A DNA stretch of 64,000 nucleotides from Flabesymbios commensalis (taxonomy: Eukaryota > Annelida > Polychaeta > Terebellida > Flabelligeridae): assembly GCA_964017125.1 (NCBI GenBank), contig OZ024902.1, positions 106,746,560-106,810,559 on the forward strand. The letters are read 5' to 3'. Below are positions 47,282 through 59,805 of the stretch, in pieces; within the stretch, counting starts at the first letter, position 1, and each line of letters starts with the position of its first letter. Position numbers and translations under genes: made by a program. A model generated the notes under the pieces. That model had not been told where the DNA came from and searched no databases. It saw nothing but the letters and a program-made list of their open reading frames with translations.

Positions 47282-47715
47282 GGCCAAAAAAAAATATATG
47301 TTTGTTTCCGAATTGGTGTCATTTTACCCAGTGGGTAGGTAGGGAATTTAATTTTTTTTTTTTTAATTTTATTTTTTGTCACTTCAACCAATCGGTAGGT
47401 AAGAAATATTTTTTATTTTATTTGGCGCCAAATTCACTTCCATGCATGGCTTATCTGTACATTACATAATGTTTTTTTGGACGCATTTTGACCCCCTCTC
47501 CTTTTCGTAACGTTTTTTGAGATACTTTGACTACAGCCAGTAAGTTATCCCTTAACTTATGGATTTCCTAAAAAAAAAAAAAAAATTTTTTTTTTTTTAG
47601 GGCAAAAAAAAAAAACTTTTTTTTTTTTTTTGGAAATCCATAAAATAATTTTGGGTCGCACATGTTTAGACAGGGTCGTTCGGAAATCTGAAACAAACAA
47701 AATTTTTTTTAGGCC
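47282..47715. mobile_element. Harbinger-like MITE module, copy 3
   Basis: 434 bp, nearly identical to copy 2, same TAA position in the monomer. Confidence 0.8.
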
Positions 47716-49385
47716 TAAGTACATGTGTTTTTTAGAGTCATTTTTTTGTTCAGCCACGGGTTCGGCCATGGGATTATACGCCCATTGAATTGTTTTAAAT
47801 CTTCACAAAACCACCTCCATGACTTGCTCACACCACTATACCATGTTTTTATGCTATTTTATTCAGGTAATTTTCATTCATATCTGTGCTAGGGGCAATA
47901 TAAAGGACACCCCCTTTGGCGTTTTTCACATCAAATTTAGCCTACATCTCAGCTCTCAGAGTTTCAGCCACGGGTTCAGCCATTGGAATTGAGACCCATT
48001 TGCAAGTTTTAAATCTTCACAAAACTGCTTTCATAACTTCCTCACACTACTGCAGCAGGGATTTATTCAAGTTTTATATGAAATTTTCATCCATAGGCTA
48101 GGTTGTGTCGAAAATTAAGTGACCCACCCACTAAGTACATGTGTTTTTTAGAGTCATTTTTTTGTTCAGCCACGGGTTCGGCCATGGGATTATACGCCCA
48201 TTGAATTGTTTTAAATCTTCACAAAACCACCTCCATGACTTGCTCACACCACTATACCATGTTTTTATGCTATTTTATTCAGGTAATTTTCATTCATATT
48301 TGTGCTAGGGGCAATATAAAGGACACCCCCTTTGGCGTTTTTCACATCAAATTTAGCCTACATCTCAGCTCTCAGAGTTTCAGCCACGGGTTCAGCCATT
48401 GGAATTGAGACCCATTTGCAAGTTTTAAATCTTCTCAAAACTGCTTTCATAACTTCCTCACACTACTGTAGCAGGGATTGATTCAAGTTTTATATGAAAT
48501 TTTCATCCATAGGCTAGGTTGTGTCAAAAATTAAGTGACCCACCCACTAAATACATGTTTTTTTTAGAGTCATTTTTTTTGTTCAGCCACGGGTTCGGCC
48601 ATGGGATTATACGCCCATTGAATTGTTTTAAATCTTCACAAAACCACCTCCTTGACTTGCTCACACCACTATACCATGTTTTTATGCTATTTTATTCAGG
48701 TAATTTTCATTCATATCTGTGCTAGGGGCAATATAAAGGACACCCCCTTTGGCGTTTTTCACATCAAATTTAGCCTACATCTCAGCTCTCAGAGTTTCAG
48801 CCACGGGTTCAGCCATTGGAATTGAGACCCATTTGCAAGTTTTAAATCTTCTCAAAACTGCTTTCATAACTTCCTCACACTACTGTAGCAGGGATTGATT
48901 CAAGTTTTATATGAAATTTTCATCCATAGGCTAGGTTGTGTCAAAAATTAAGTGACCCACCCACTAAATACATGTGTTTTTTAGAGTCATTTTTTTTGTT
49001 CAGCCACGGGTTCGGCCATGGGATTATACGCCCATTGAATTGTTTTAAATCTTCACAAAACCACCTCCATGACTTGCTCACACCACTATACCATGTTTTT
49101 ATGCTATTTTATTCAGGAAATTTTCATTCATATCTGTGCTAGGGGCAATATAAAGGACACCCCCTTTGGCGTTTTTCACATCAAATTTAGCCTACATCTC
49201 AGCTCTCAAGAGTTTCAGCCACGGGTTCAGCCATTGGAATTGAGACCCATTTGCAAGTTTTAAATCTTCTCAAAACTGCTTTCATAACTTCCTCACACTA
49301 CTGTAGCAGGGATTGATTCAAGTTTTATATGAAATTTTCATCCATAGGCTAGGTTGTGTCAAAAATTAAGTGACCCACCCACTAA

Positions 49386-49797
49386 GGCCAAAAAAAAATA
49401 TATGTTTGTTTCCGAATTGGTGTCATTTTACCCAGTGGGTAGGTAGGGAATTTAATTTTTTTTTTTTTAATTTTATTTTTTGTCACTTCAACCAATCGGT
49501 AGGTAAGAAATATTTTTTATTTTATTTGGCGCCAAATTCACTTCCATGCATGGCTTATCTGTACATTACATAATGTTTTTTTGGACGCATTTTGACCCCC
49601 TCTCCTTTTCGTAACGTTTTTTGAGATACTTTGACTACAGCCAGTAAGTTATCCCTTAACTTATGGATTTCCTAATGAAAAAAAAAAAAAATTTTTTTTT
49701 TTTAGGGCAAAAAAAAAAACCATAAAATAATTTTGGGTCGCACATGTTTAGACAGGGTCGTTCGGAAATCTGAAACAAACAAAATTTTTTTTAGGCC
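49386..49797. mobile_element. Harbinger-like MITE module, copy 4
   Basis: 412 bp; the A/T tract is shortened and GGAAATC of the inner arm is missing, otherwise nearly identical. Confidence 0.8.
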
Positions 49798-51051
49798 TAA
49801 GTACATGTGTTTTTTAGAGTCATTTTTTTGTTCAGCCACGGGTTCGGCCATGGGATTATACGCCCATTGAATTGTTTTAAATCTTCACAAAACCACCTCC
49901 ATGACTTGCTCACACCACTATACCATGTTTTTATGCTATTTTATTCAGGTAATTTTCATTCATATCTGTGCTAGGGGCAATATAAAGGACACCCCCTTTG
50001 GCGTTTTTCACATCAAATTTAGCCTACATCTCAGCTCTCAGAGTTTCAGCCACGGGTTCAGCCATTGGAATTGAGACCCATTTGCAAGTTTTAAATCTTC
50101 ACAAAACTGCTTTCATAACTTCCTCACACTACTGCAGCAGGGATTTATTCAAGTTTTATATGAAATTTTCATCCATAGGCTAGGTTGTGTAGAAAATTAA
50201 GTGACCCACCCACTAAGTACATGTGTTTTTTAGAGTCATTTTTTTGTTCAGCCACGGGTTCGGCCATGGGATTATACGCCCATTGAATTGTTTTAAATCT
50301 TCACAAAACCACCTCCATGACTTGCTCACACCACTATACCATGTTTTTATGCTATTTTATTCAGGTAATTTTCATTCATATTTGTGCTAGGGGCAATATA
50401 AAGGACACCCCCTTTGGCGTTTTTCACATCAAATTTAGCCTACATCTCAGCTCTCAAGAGTTTCAGCCACGGGTTCAGCCATTGGAATTGAGACCCATTT
50501 GCAAGTTTTAAATCTTCTCAAAACTGCTTTCATAACTTCCTCACACTACTGTAGCAGGGATTGATTCAAGTTTTATATGAAATTTTCATCCATAGGCTAG
50601 GTTGTGTCAAAAATTAAGTGACCCACCCACTAAATACATGTGTTTTTTAGAGTCATTTTTTTTGTTCAGCCACGGGTTCGGCCATGGGATTATACGCCCA
50701 TTGAATTGTTTTAAATCTTCACAAAACCACCTCCATGACTTGCTCACACCACTATACCATGTTTTTATGCTATTTTATTCAGGAAATTTTCATTCATATC
50801 TGTGCTAGGGGCAATATAAAGGACACCCCCTTTGGCGTTTTTCACATCAAATTTAGCCTACATCTCAGCTCTCAAGAGTTTCAGCCACGGGTTCAGCCAT
50901 TGGAATTGAGACCCATTTGCAAGTTTTAAATCTTCTCAAAACTGCTTTCATAACTTCCTCACACTACTGTAGCAGGGATTGATTCAAGTTTTATATGAAA
51001 TTTTCATCCATAGGCTAGGTTGTGTCAAAAATTAAGTGACCCACCCACTAA

Positions 51052-51483
51052 GGCCAAAAAAAAATATATGTTTGTTTCCGAATTGGTGTCATTTTACCCA
51101 GTGGGTAGGTAGGGAATTTAATTTTTTTTTTTTTAATTTTATTTTTTGTCACTTCAACCAATCGGTAGGTAAGAAATATTTTTTATTTTATTTGGCGCCA
51201 AATTCACTTCCATGCATGGCTTATCTGTACATTACATAATGTTTTTTTGGACGCATTTTGACCCCCTCTCCTTTTCGTAACGTTTTTTGAGATACTTTGA
51301 CTACAGCCAGTAAGTTATCCCTTAACTTATGGATTTCCTAAAAAAAAAAAAAAATTTTTTTTTTTTTAGGGCAAAAAAAAAAAATTTTTTTTTTTTTTTG
51401 GAAATCCATAAAATAATTTTGGGTCGCACATGTTTAGACAGGGTCGTTCGGAAATCTGAAACAAACAAAATTTTTTTTAGGCC
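51052..51483. mobile_element. Harbinger-like MITE module, copy 5
   Basis: 432 bp, nearly identical to copies 2 and 3. Confidence 0.8.
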
Positions 51484-52529
51484 TAAGTACATGTGTTTTT
51501 TAGAGTCATTTTTTTGTTCAGCCACGGGTTCGGCCATGGGATTATACGCCCATTGAATTGTTTTAAATCTTCACAAAACCACCTCCATGACTTGCTCACA
51601 CCACTATACCATGTTTTTATGCTATTTTATTCAGGTAATTTTCATTCATATCTGTGCTAGGGGCAATATAAAGGACACCCCCTTTGGCGTTTTTCACATC
51701 AAATTTAGCCTACATCTCAGCTCTCAGAGTTTCAGCCACGGGTTCAGCCATTGGAATTGAGACCCATTTGCAAGTTTTAAATCTTCACAAAACTGCTTTC
51801 ATAACTTCCTCACACTACTGCAGCAGGGATTTATTCAAGTTTTATATGAAATTTTCATCCATAGGCTAGGTTGTGTCAAAAATTAAGTGACCCACCCACT
51901 AAATACATGTGTTTTTTAGAGTCATTTTTTTTGTTCAGCCACGGGTTCGGCCATGGGATTATACGCCCATTGAATTGTTTTAAATCTTCAGAAAACCACC
52001 TCCATGACTTGCTCACACCACTATACCATGTTTTTATGCTATTTTATTCAGGTAATTTTCATTCATATCTGTGCTAGGGGCAATATAAAGGACACCCCCT
52101 TTGGCGTTTTTCACATCAAATTTAGCCTACATCTCAGCTCTCAGAGTTTCAGCCACGGGTTCAGCCATTGGAATTGAGACCCATTTGCAAGTTTTAAATC
52201 TTCTCAAAACTGCTTTCATAACTTCCTCACACTACTGCAGCAGGGATTTATTCAAGTTTTATATGAAATTTTCATCCATAGGCTAGGTTGTGTCAAAAAT
52301 TAAGTGACCCACCCACTAAATACATGTGTTTTTTAGAGTCATTTTTTTTGTTCAGCCACGGGTTCGGCCATGGGATTATACGCCCATTGAATTGTTTTAA
52401 ATCTTCACAAAACCACCTCCATGACTTGCTCACACCACTATACCATGTTTTTATGCTATTTTATTCAGGAAATTTTCATTCATATCTGTGCTAGAGGCAA
52501 TATAAAGGACCCCCCCCTTTCACGTTTTT

Positions 52530-53354
52530 AGGCCTCAGCCAAAATTTTGGCGGATGCCTATTGTCGTCACCAGGCCCGTCCGTCCGTCTGTCTGTCCGCC
52601 ACTTTAGCACTATAACTTGTTCCGCATAACTGCAATGCACATTAAACTTCACATACAGGTTAGTCATGACTAAAGCTTGACTAATTTCACATTTGACCTT
52701 TCTGTGACCCCTATGACCTTGACTTTTTTCCGATCGACAATTTTTCTTGGTAACGCGATTCACTCAACAATTTTTTATGTTTCGCTCTAAAATTTATACC
52801 AAATATCCATTTTTAGCTCCGCCGTCACCATAGGTGAGACGGAGGGAGCTATGGATTCCGCCTCGTTTTTTTTTGCCTCATCTTTTGCCTATAACTTTGT
52901 GAGAAAATAAGCTAGGATAACAATTTTTTGTATGTGGGTTACTTCCAGGAGGATAATGGACAGGTCAAAATATTTTTAATCTGAATTCAATACGCAAGGT
53001 CGCAGAGGAAAAAATGATGATTTCACGGCGTTGGGCCGTCCGTAAACAATTCGTTTCCGGAGCATATCTCTGAAAGTACTTGTCCGATTGTCTTCAAATT
53101 TTATACACAACACCCCTAGGGGGTCTAGTTGTGCATTTTGGGGTATTTGAACATTGACCTACTTTTGGTTCAGAACTATGACCTATTTAGACGTTTTGAC
53201 GCGCACTTCGTTTTCGGAGCAGATCTTGAAAAGTACTGGGCCGATGACGAGTCATATTGCACATACATGTTCTCTAAGGTTCCTAGTTGTGCCTTTTCAG
53301 GTTTTCGGACCTTGACCTTGAAGTTGACCCAGCACTTTGACCTAATTTATAACA
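52530..53354. repeat. Dispersed repeat, GGCCTCAGCCAAAATTTTGG edge
   Basis: The left edge and following TGCCTATTGTC, CCGTCTGTCTGTC and TTTAGCACTATAA recur at 56476-56560. AGCTCCGCCGTCACCATAGG with GTGAGACGGAGGGAGCT forms a hairpin at 52816-52853. TGACCTTGAC motifs follow. Probably several old elements; no gene. Confidence 0.6.
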
Positions 53355-55480
53355 TCGGTAAACCATTAATATCAAATAAATTGTAAGGTTTCAGGAGAGG
53401 ATGCATCTTGAAAAATTTCAAGTTGATAAAATTCAAAATGGCCGCCTATCGGCCATTATTCACCTCGACAGGCCTGATATCGTGGAATATCATGAAAACG
53501 TCTCAAGATATCTACACCATTACTATAAAACAAATTGTAAGGTTTCAGGAGAGGATGCATTTTGAAAAAAATCAACTGGTCCAAGTTCAAAATGGCCGCC
53601 AATTGGCTATTATTCACTTTCACATGGCTGTTATTTTGTAAACCGTGCTAGATGGCTAGACCATTACTATAAAACAAAATGTGTGATTTCAGATGAGAAT
53701 GCATCTTGAAAAAATTTGACTTGATAAAATTCAAAATGGCCGCTTATCAACCATTATTCACTTTCACATGGCCGATATTTGGTCAACCGTGCTAGATGGC
53801 TAGACCATTACTATAAAACGAAATGTGAGATTTCAGATGAGAATGCATCTTGAAAAAATTTGACTTGATCAAATTCAAAATGTCAGCCTTTTCGGCCATT
53901 ATTCATTTTCACATGGCTGATATTTGGTAAACCGTGCTAGATGGCTAGACCATTACCTGATTACTATAAAACAAAGTGTGAGTTTTCGGGGGAGGATGCA
54001 CCCTGAAAATTTTTAACTTACGAATTCAAAATGGCAGACAATCAGCATTATTCACCTCGATAGGCCTGATATCAGGTAAACCGTGCTAGATAGCTAGACC
54101 ATTACTATAAAACAAAATGTGACGTTTCGGGAGAGGATGCCTTTTAAAAACTTTCGACTCAATCGAATTCAAAATGGCCGCCTATCGGCCACTATTTACT
54201 TTCACTTTGATGATATTTGGTAAACCGTGTTAGATAGCTGGACCATTACTATAAAACAAAATATGAGATTACAGGAGAGGATGCATCTTGAAAAAAATTG
54301 ACTCGATCAAATTCAAAATAGCCGCCTATTGGCCATTATTCACTTTCACATAGCTGGTATTTGGTCAACCGTGCTAGATAGCTAGACTATAGAAGGAAAT
54401 GTGAGATTTCAGCTGAAGATGCATCTTGAAAAATTCTGACTCGATCAAGTTCAAAATGGCCCCCTATCAGCCATTACTTACTTTCACATGCCCAATATTT
54501 TGCAAACTGTGTTAGATGCTAGTCCATTACTATGAAACAAAATTTGAGGTTTCGGGGGAGAATGCACCCTAATTTTTCAACTAGTTTATATCAAATTCAA
54601 AATGACCGTAAATCAGCTATTAGTTACCTCGATTGGCCTGATATCGGGTAAACCGTGCCAGATAGGTAGACCATTACTGGGATACTGATTAGGATCATTA
54701 ATTATAATGCAGGTTTGCAATCTCTGACAGACGTCTAGTTCTTATCTTACTCTCAGACTGAGCTTCTTATACCTAGTTGTCTTGCGTCTTGATTTTTGAC
54801 CTAGCCCAGGACTACATTAATAACCCTACACAAAATTGCTTAAATCAAATTCTAATTCAGAGCGGGAGCTCCTGGACTTATGTAGTCTTGTACTAATAGC
54901 TCGGATGAGTTCGAAATTTGGCAAGATTCGGACAGAAACCAGGTCATGGCGGACAAAATATTATCGGCCATTATTTTTTTAATATGCGTAATATCTGGAG
55001 AACCAGACCAGATAGCTAGACCATTACTATAGAACAAAATGTGCAGTTCCAGGTAGGGATATACCATGAAAAATTCAACATGAAGAAATTCAAAATGGCC
55101 GACTTGCAGCCACTTCAGATCGTCAAATTTCCTCGTTAATGCGATTCACTCCAACAAATTTTTATGTTTTGCTCCAAAATTTATACCAAGTATCCATTTC
55201 ACCAATAGCTCGGATTAGTTCGAAATTGGGCAAGATTCGGACAGAAACTAGGCCATGACGGCCAAAATGGTCGATTATCGGCCATTATTTTTTTAATATG
55301 CGTAATATCTGGACAACCGGACCAGATAGCTAGACCATTATTATAGAACAAAATGTGCAGTTCCAGGTAGGGTATAAAATGAAAAATTTCAACATGAAAA
55401 AATTCAAAATGGCCGACCTGCGGCCACTTCTGATTGTCAAATTTTCTCGTTAACGCGATCCACTCAACATTTTTTTATGT
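53355..55480. repeat. ~145-bp tandem array, about eleven diverged copies
   Basis: Each unit carries CCATTACTATAAAACAAAAT, GAGGATGCATCTTGAAAA, TTCAAAATGGCCGCC and AACCGTGCTAGATGGCTAGA. The last two units (54885-55130 and 55200-55440) form a longer ~315-bp duplication that includes AATAGCTCGGATGAGTTCG and a TTAACGCGATTCACTC segment also found at 52755. Confidence 0.8.
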
Positions 55481-55610
55481 TTCGCTATTATTGAATGTAC
55501 TCTTGTTTCAAATTATTTTCCCTTTTAAACGATGATTAGAGGCTAAGGCCTTTTTCCGTTGCCGACGGGCCTTGTTCAAATTGTAATTTACATTCATCGG
55601 TCTGCTGCAG

Positions 55611-55718
55611 GTTGTTTCCAAGATGACAGAGAAGAGAATTAAGTTGAAACCTCCCAGTAAAAGGAAACATGACTGGCAAGAGAATTTTTCAAGAGAACCT
55701 TGTGAAATACGAATGAAG
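55611..55718 (+). CDS. Plus-strand gene, first coding exon
   Basis: Acceptor CTGCTGCAG ends at 55610; ATG at 55623; 32 codons to AAG; donor GTGTGA at 55719. The upstream acceptor shows that a non-coding exon precedes it. Confidence 0.55.
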
Positions 55719-57146
55719 GTGTGATGATAAAACATTTTTTTCTAACCAACTGAACATTGTATTCAAATTTAAATTCTATTAGAACTGTTCTCATTCCTTT
55801 TATATGTCATGGAGCATATTTTGCACCCTCACAGAAAGTTTTGGGACGTTGGTGTAACATTAACATGCATCATGTAGGCCTACATCACGTACGTCTTATG
55901 TAGCTAGTATGTGTTATTTTTTATTTTATCCCGATTATGAAATGAACAAATCTTTAGTGTTTGGAAAAATTAACAAAACTATAAATTAATTGTTGACATA
56001 TAACAGGTGTTAAATGGAAAGTAAAGGTCACCAGTAGCTCTGTGCAGTTATCATGCTAACAGAAAATGTTTAATTTTTTCCCACTTAAAATATTGCATAT
56101 AGCCACTTTGACTTTATGAAATGTTTTTTAAAATATAAAGCCCACTAAATATGGCAGTTTTTCAATTGATGTTTAAATTTGTTTACATCTTTCTATCAAT
56201 CAAATTTGCCCACTTCCATTGCATGCTTTACTAAATTAACCGCCAGCTGACTAGTTAATATATACATATATGTATTTTTCTTTTGAAGTTGACATCCTCG
56301 CTTGGACCTGATGAAAAATACAGAATTATGCTGCGACGCGAGAATGGATTCTCTATGATAAATGATCAACTTTTTGTGGCACGTGACATTCAAAATGACA
56401 AGTTGAATGTATGTTATTTTGTGATTATATATTTTTATAATCCAATATTGTATAAAATATCTAACATACTATTAGGTCCTAGCTAAAATTTGGTAAATGC
56501 CTATTGTCATATGTGTCTCCGTCTGTCTGTCACTTTTAGCACTATAAATTGTTTCATGTGATATAACATCTGTATCCTATTATAATTTTTTGCAAAATAT
56601 CATTAAAACCAATCAAGATAGCTACACCATTGCTATTGGTGATGTTTAATGTTCATGTATAATTATATTAATACAGTCATTTTAATGAATGCTGTTGTAT
56701 ACTTGTACATTTGCAGAGAAAGTACATTTTTATCAGGCGGAGGTCGATCAATGTGAGTGAAGAGGCCAAATGGATTTATTCCTGTTCATGTAAACCTGCC
56801 ATGGTGGATTTTGTGAAGAAACTGCCTAGTGCAGTAGGTATTGAGATTAATACTGGTAGGTCTATTAATTTGCCAATTGGTTATTTATTTAAGGAGTAGT
56901 CCCCTGTGTGTCAACAGTGGGATAAATCTATACCCAAAAAGCACTGTGTCGATTACTAATTATAGAGCCAAGTGGGGGTTACATGTAGCTATATCCAGAA
57001 GCAAGCATAGATTGTGCCACATGTTTAATCATAGCTTTGCTTTTGTCATGGGGAAATGTTATTTTGTATTTTGTCTATTCGTATGAATGCATTCACACAA
57101 TTGACTTCATTATATATACTTCATGGACAATAAATACATAGAAAGA

Positions 57147-57242
<96 letters not shown>

Positions 57243-57435
57243 GTTTGTACACTTAAATTCTGAAAATATTGTATTAATGAGTATAATGGAATGAGGACTT
57301 TATTCAATATATTTCTGTCAATGCTTATCAATGTATCCTTTCATTTCAGCAAAATTTAAAAATCACATAATTTTTTTTATAAAATGCCAAACTGGTAAAA
57401 TCTTGGAACAGTTAGAGATGTTAGATGTGTCATGA
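55611..57435 (+). CDS. Host gene with three solid exons, unknown protein (short model)
   Basis: Coding exons 55611-55718 (ATG at 55623), 56289-56408 and 56717-56855 have good splice sites and phases 0, 0, 1. In the short model a fourth exon, 57350-57435, completes a codon and ends KILEQLEMLDVS-stop, giving about 147 residues. The protein starts MTEKRIKLKPPSKRKHDW (basic, lysine-rich) and continues YRIMLRRENGFSMINDQLFV and EAKWIYSCSCKPAM. The CSC pair hints at a metal site such as a SWIM-type finger, but the second half of that motif is not seen. I do not recognise the family. A 5' untranslated exon must lie upstream because an acceptor precedes the ATG. In an alternative model the fourth exon ends at 57394 or is skipped, joining the exon at 61088; phases fit all of these. 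Confidence 0.6.
56289..56408 (+). CDS. Plus-strand gene, second coding exon
   Basis: Forty codons, LTSSLGPDEKYRIMLRRENG onward, between a T-rich acceptor ending GAAG and donor GTATGT. Phase 0 at both ends. Confidence 0.65.
56476..56600. repeat. Fragment of the 52530 repeat inside an intron
   Basis: GTCCTAGCTAAAATTTGGTAA, GCCTATTGTC and TTTTAGCACTATAA match the left part of 52530-52620. Confidence 0.6.
56717..56855 (+). CDS. Plus-strand gene, third coding exon
   Basis: Acceptor TTTGCAG, donor GTAGGT; 46 codons plus one base. Encodes RKYIFIRRRSINVSEEAKW, then the CSCKPAM motif and VDFVKKLPSAVGIEINT. Confidence 0.65.
57147..57242. repeat. (ACAG)n microsatellite, ~24 copies
   Basis: A pure tetramer run of about 95 bp in the intron or 3' flank of the plus-strand gene. 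Confidence 0.95.
57350..57435 (+). CDS. Plus-strand gene, candidate fourth exon with stop
   Basis: Acceptor TTTCATTTCAG; with the leftover G of exon 3 it reads AKFKNHIIFFIKCQTGKILE and stops at 57433. An internal donor GTAAAA at 57395 would instead leave phase 1 and allow joining to 61088. Confidence 0.45.
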
Positions 57436-59795
57436 TTAAGTGTTACGTAATTATCGTGTCCACGGGAAAAATAAATCATGTAGCCTTTTTAAGACATTCA
57501 CTTCAAGTTGTGGTCCTGGAGCACTGTAATCCCCCAACGCCATCATGTAGGACTGATGGCGAAAATGCTGAAGTACACCAGACTATTTATTTGTTATTAT
57601 TTACGATCTGTTACCTTTCAAATTTGGTGAAAGTTTTTCACACCGTAATATGTAATTTGCTGCAGTAATTGAAATCTCAAAGTGAATGTTAATAGTCCTT
57701 TAGCCGCCTTTCACGATTATATTTAGATTTTAAATTTTTTATTATCACATTAAATGTCAGATTTTAGACATATCATAAGTATACATGAAATCAATCGGCT
57801 AAATGTTAATATAGTTCACCCACATTTAGTAAAAGCAGAATAATTTTCACTTAAAACGATGTCTCGCTGATGAGATTCCCCTCTTCCAAGAGATTGAAAA
57901 ATTCGAATTAATAAGTTGGCGGTTAAAGGGCTAAAAAAACATCCATATCGCTTATAATATAAGAAAACATGGCACATTAAAGAAAATATTTTAAATAAAT
58001 TGTAAGCTCTGTCAAAATAATTAGTCTATCTTAATATAAATTATATAAAAAATGCAATTTTTCCCCCATTGGTTTGAGCATTCCTGGCACAATTAATTGA
58101 AAATAAGTTTGAGCTTTAAAATGATCAAGGTAAGATATAATTTATAGTAAGTGCATAGAAATTACATAAGTAGGCCCATGCACTGCGACATTTTTTTTCT
58201 ATATAATATCTGAAATGTATGTATACTAGTTGAAAATGTGATCGAGCATCTTTGTTGAAAAAATTGTAGTCCAAGAACAGTTACTTTTAATATTGCTAAG
58301 TAATTAATTACTCGTCAAAGTTACATTTTTATTTATATTTAATTTGTTAAAAGGAACTCGATGGTTTTTTTCACTTTGCAAATACGTTCATAACCTATAC
58401 AATATAATTATAACAAAAGATACTGTACGAGTATAAGGTATAATGGTGTTCTCACAGACATCTAGCGATAAAATTACATGACTTCTCGTGACCAAGTTTT
58501 AAGAATTCAATGATTTCATAACTGATCCATACCCACCTCATAAACCAGACCCGTAACCAGCGGGTCTAAAAATGAAATGAGCTTATAAGAGTATAAAAGT
58601 AACGTTAGTGATCGCTTAAATGGGGGTAACCCCAAACCTCTCTGGAATTAAGAGATATGGTTACGTAAATGTCTGTTCCGGTTAGCTAATCTACTTGTGC
58701 GATATACCATATAACAGAAAAATAAATTCCCGTTCAAATGATTCACATACTGCGGTAAAATAGTCACACATCATTTCTGTTATAAAATAATTAAAATGAA
58801 CAGCAAAACAAACCCAACATGGTGAAAGGAAACGATATAATAAAAAAAACAATTATTGGACATATCTATATCTAGTCTTTGTTTTCTAAACAGAGATGTG
58901 TGTATGCTTAGAAATAAGTGTTGTCAATGTTTATAAATGTCCTATATTTTTTTATTTGATGATGTTGCAGCTTTTCATGAAAATGGGTGTATCTAGCCTG
59001 CGCTGAAATCTTTAAATTTTGATCCTCACCCCGGTATTTTATTATTTTCTATCCACTTGTTTTTACTTAATTTGTGAGTGCAGAATTTGAATATGACTAA
59101 TAACATTCTATGTTTGATGACATTCACAATTAAATTCACAAAATAGGCCGCCAAAATATGAATAAAACCCTGCATTTTCTATGGTCTGTCGCACATGAAA
59201 GCACAATTTATTGTTTCTACAATAACTATATTTGATAATTTTATAGATATTAATTTCGGAAAGAAAAAACCTTTTCATTTATCTGAAAATGCAAAACGAC
59301 CGAATGTAAGAATATACTGTGCTGAAACCTAGTTTCTAAGGCTTTGTAACCGAATATGTCGTATTACCTGGTCTAATTATTTAAATTTCTATTAAGAAAA
59401 TAATTCTGTTCTGGTGGTAACCATTTTGGATATGCTGGTCAGAGACAGGTAATTTTGGTTCCAAGAAATGACACATAATTTTATCAATTTCAAAGCAAAC
59501 ATAAAACCATAAACTCTGCATTTAGGTGTACAAAACATATATCAGCATCTAACTGATTCTCATTCAGAACACAAACTAATTTTTAAAAAGTAGTGGATAC
59601 AAAATTATACAATCAAATTCTCAGTAAAATGCAATGTTTCAGCTCAGGCTAAACACATTTTCATAAAAGGCTGCAATATTCTTCCCTTAAAAATATGTAG
59701 GACGTTTATATATGTAAATGCAACTTATTCTCATGCGTATAGACATATGTGTTCAGAAAAAATAGGTCAAATATAGATATGGCCAATAATTATAT
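57436..59795. other. AT-rich intron or intergenic DNA
   Basis: No convincing exon, repeat family or RNA gene on either strand. A plus-strand frame at 57495-57580 (VLEHCNPPTPSCRTDGE) is protein-like for a short span but lacks splice support. Confidence 0.5.
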
Positions 59796-59805
59796 TTTAT
59801 CAAGT

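Larger units (their letters stand above)
42571..52519 (+). repeat. Satellite array, ~417-bp monomer with higher-order structure
   Basis: CAGCCACGGGTTCGGCCATG marks each monomer: starts near 42575 (diverged), 44378, 44793, 45211, 45627, 46481, 46897, 47751, 48167, 48583, 49001, 49832, 50248, 50667, 51518, 51936 and 52352. Steps are 415-419 bp, or about 831-854 bp where a ~430-bp inserted module is present. Each monomer is an ancient dimer: the half starting CAGCCACGGGTTCGGCC aligns with the half starting CAGCCACGGGTTCAGCC through GTTTTAAATCTTC...CTCACAC. Copies differ at few sites, so amplification is recent. Groups of 4, 2, 4, 3 and 3 monomers are separated by modules. The many similar ~60-codon frames in it are repeat by-products. 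Confidence 0.95.

Noticed and set aside
44543-52494. Many near-identical 60-70 codon open frames in the satellite, on both strands
   Set aside because: They repeat with the monomer, overlap in opposite directions, mostly lack an ATG and carry no domain; conservation is explained by array homogenisation.
55508-55735. Minus-strand 75-codon frame
   Set aside because: Antisense to the first coding exon of the plus-strand gene, which has better splice signals.
57110-57331. Minus-strand frame with repeated Ser-Val-Cys-Leu
   Set aside because: Translation of the (ACAG)n microsatellite.
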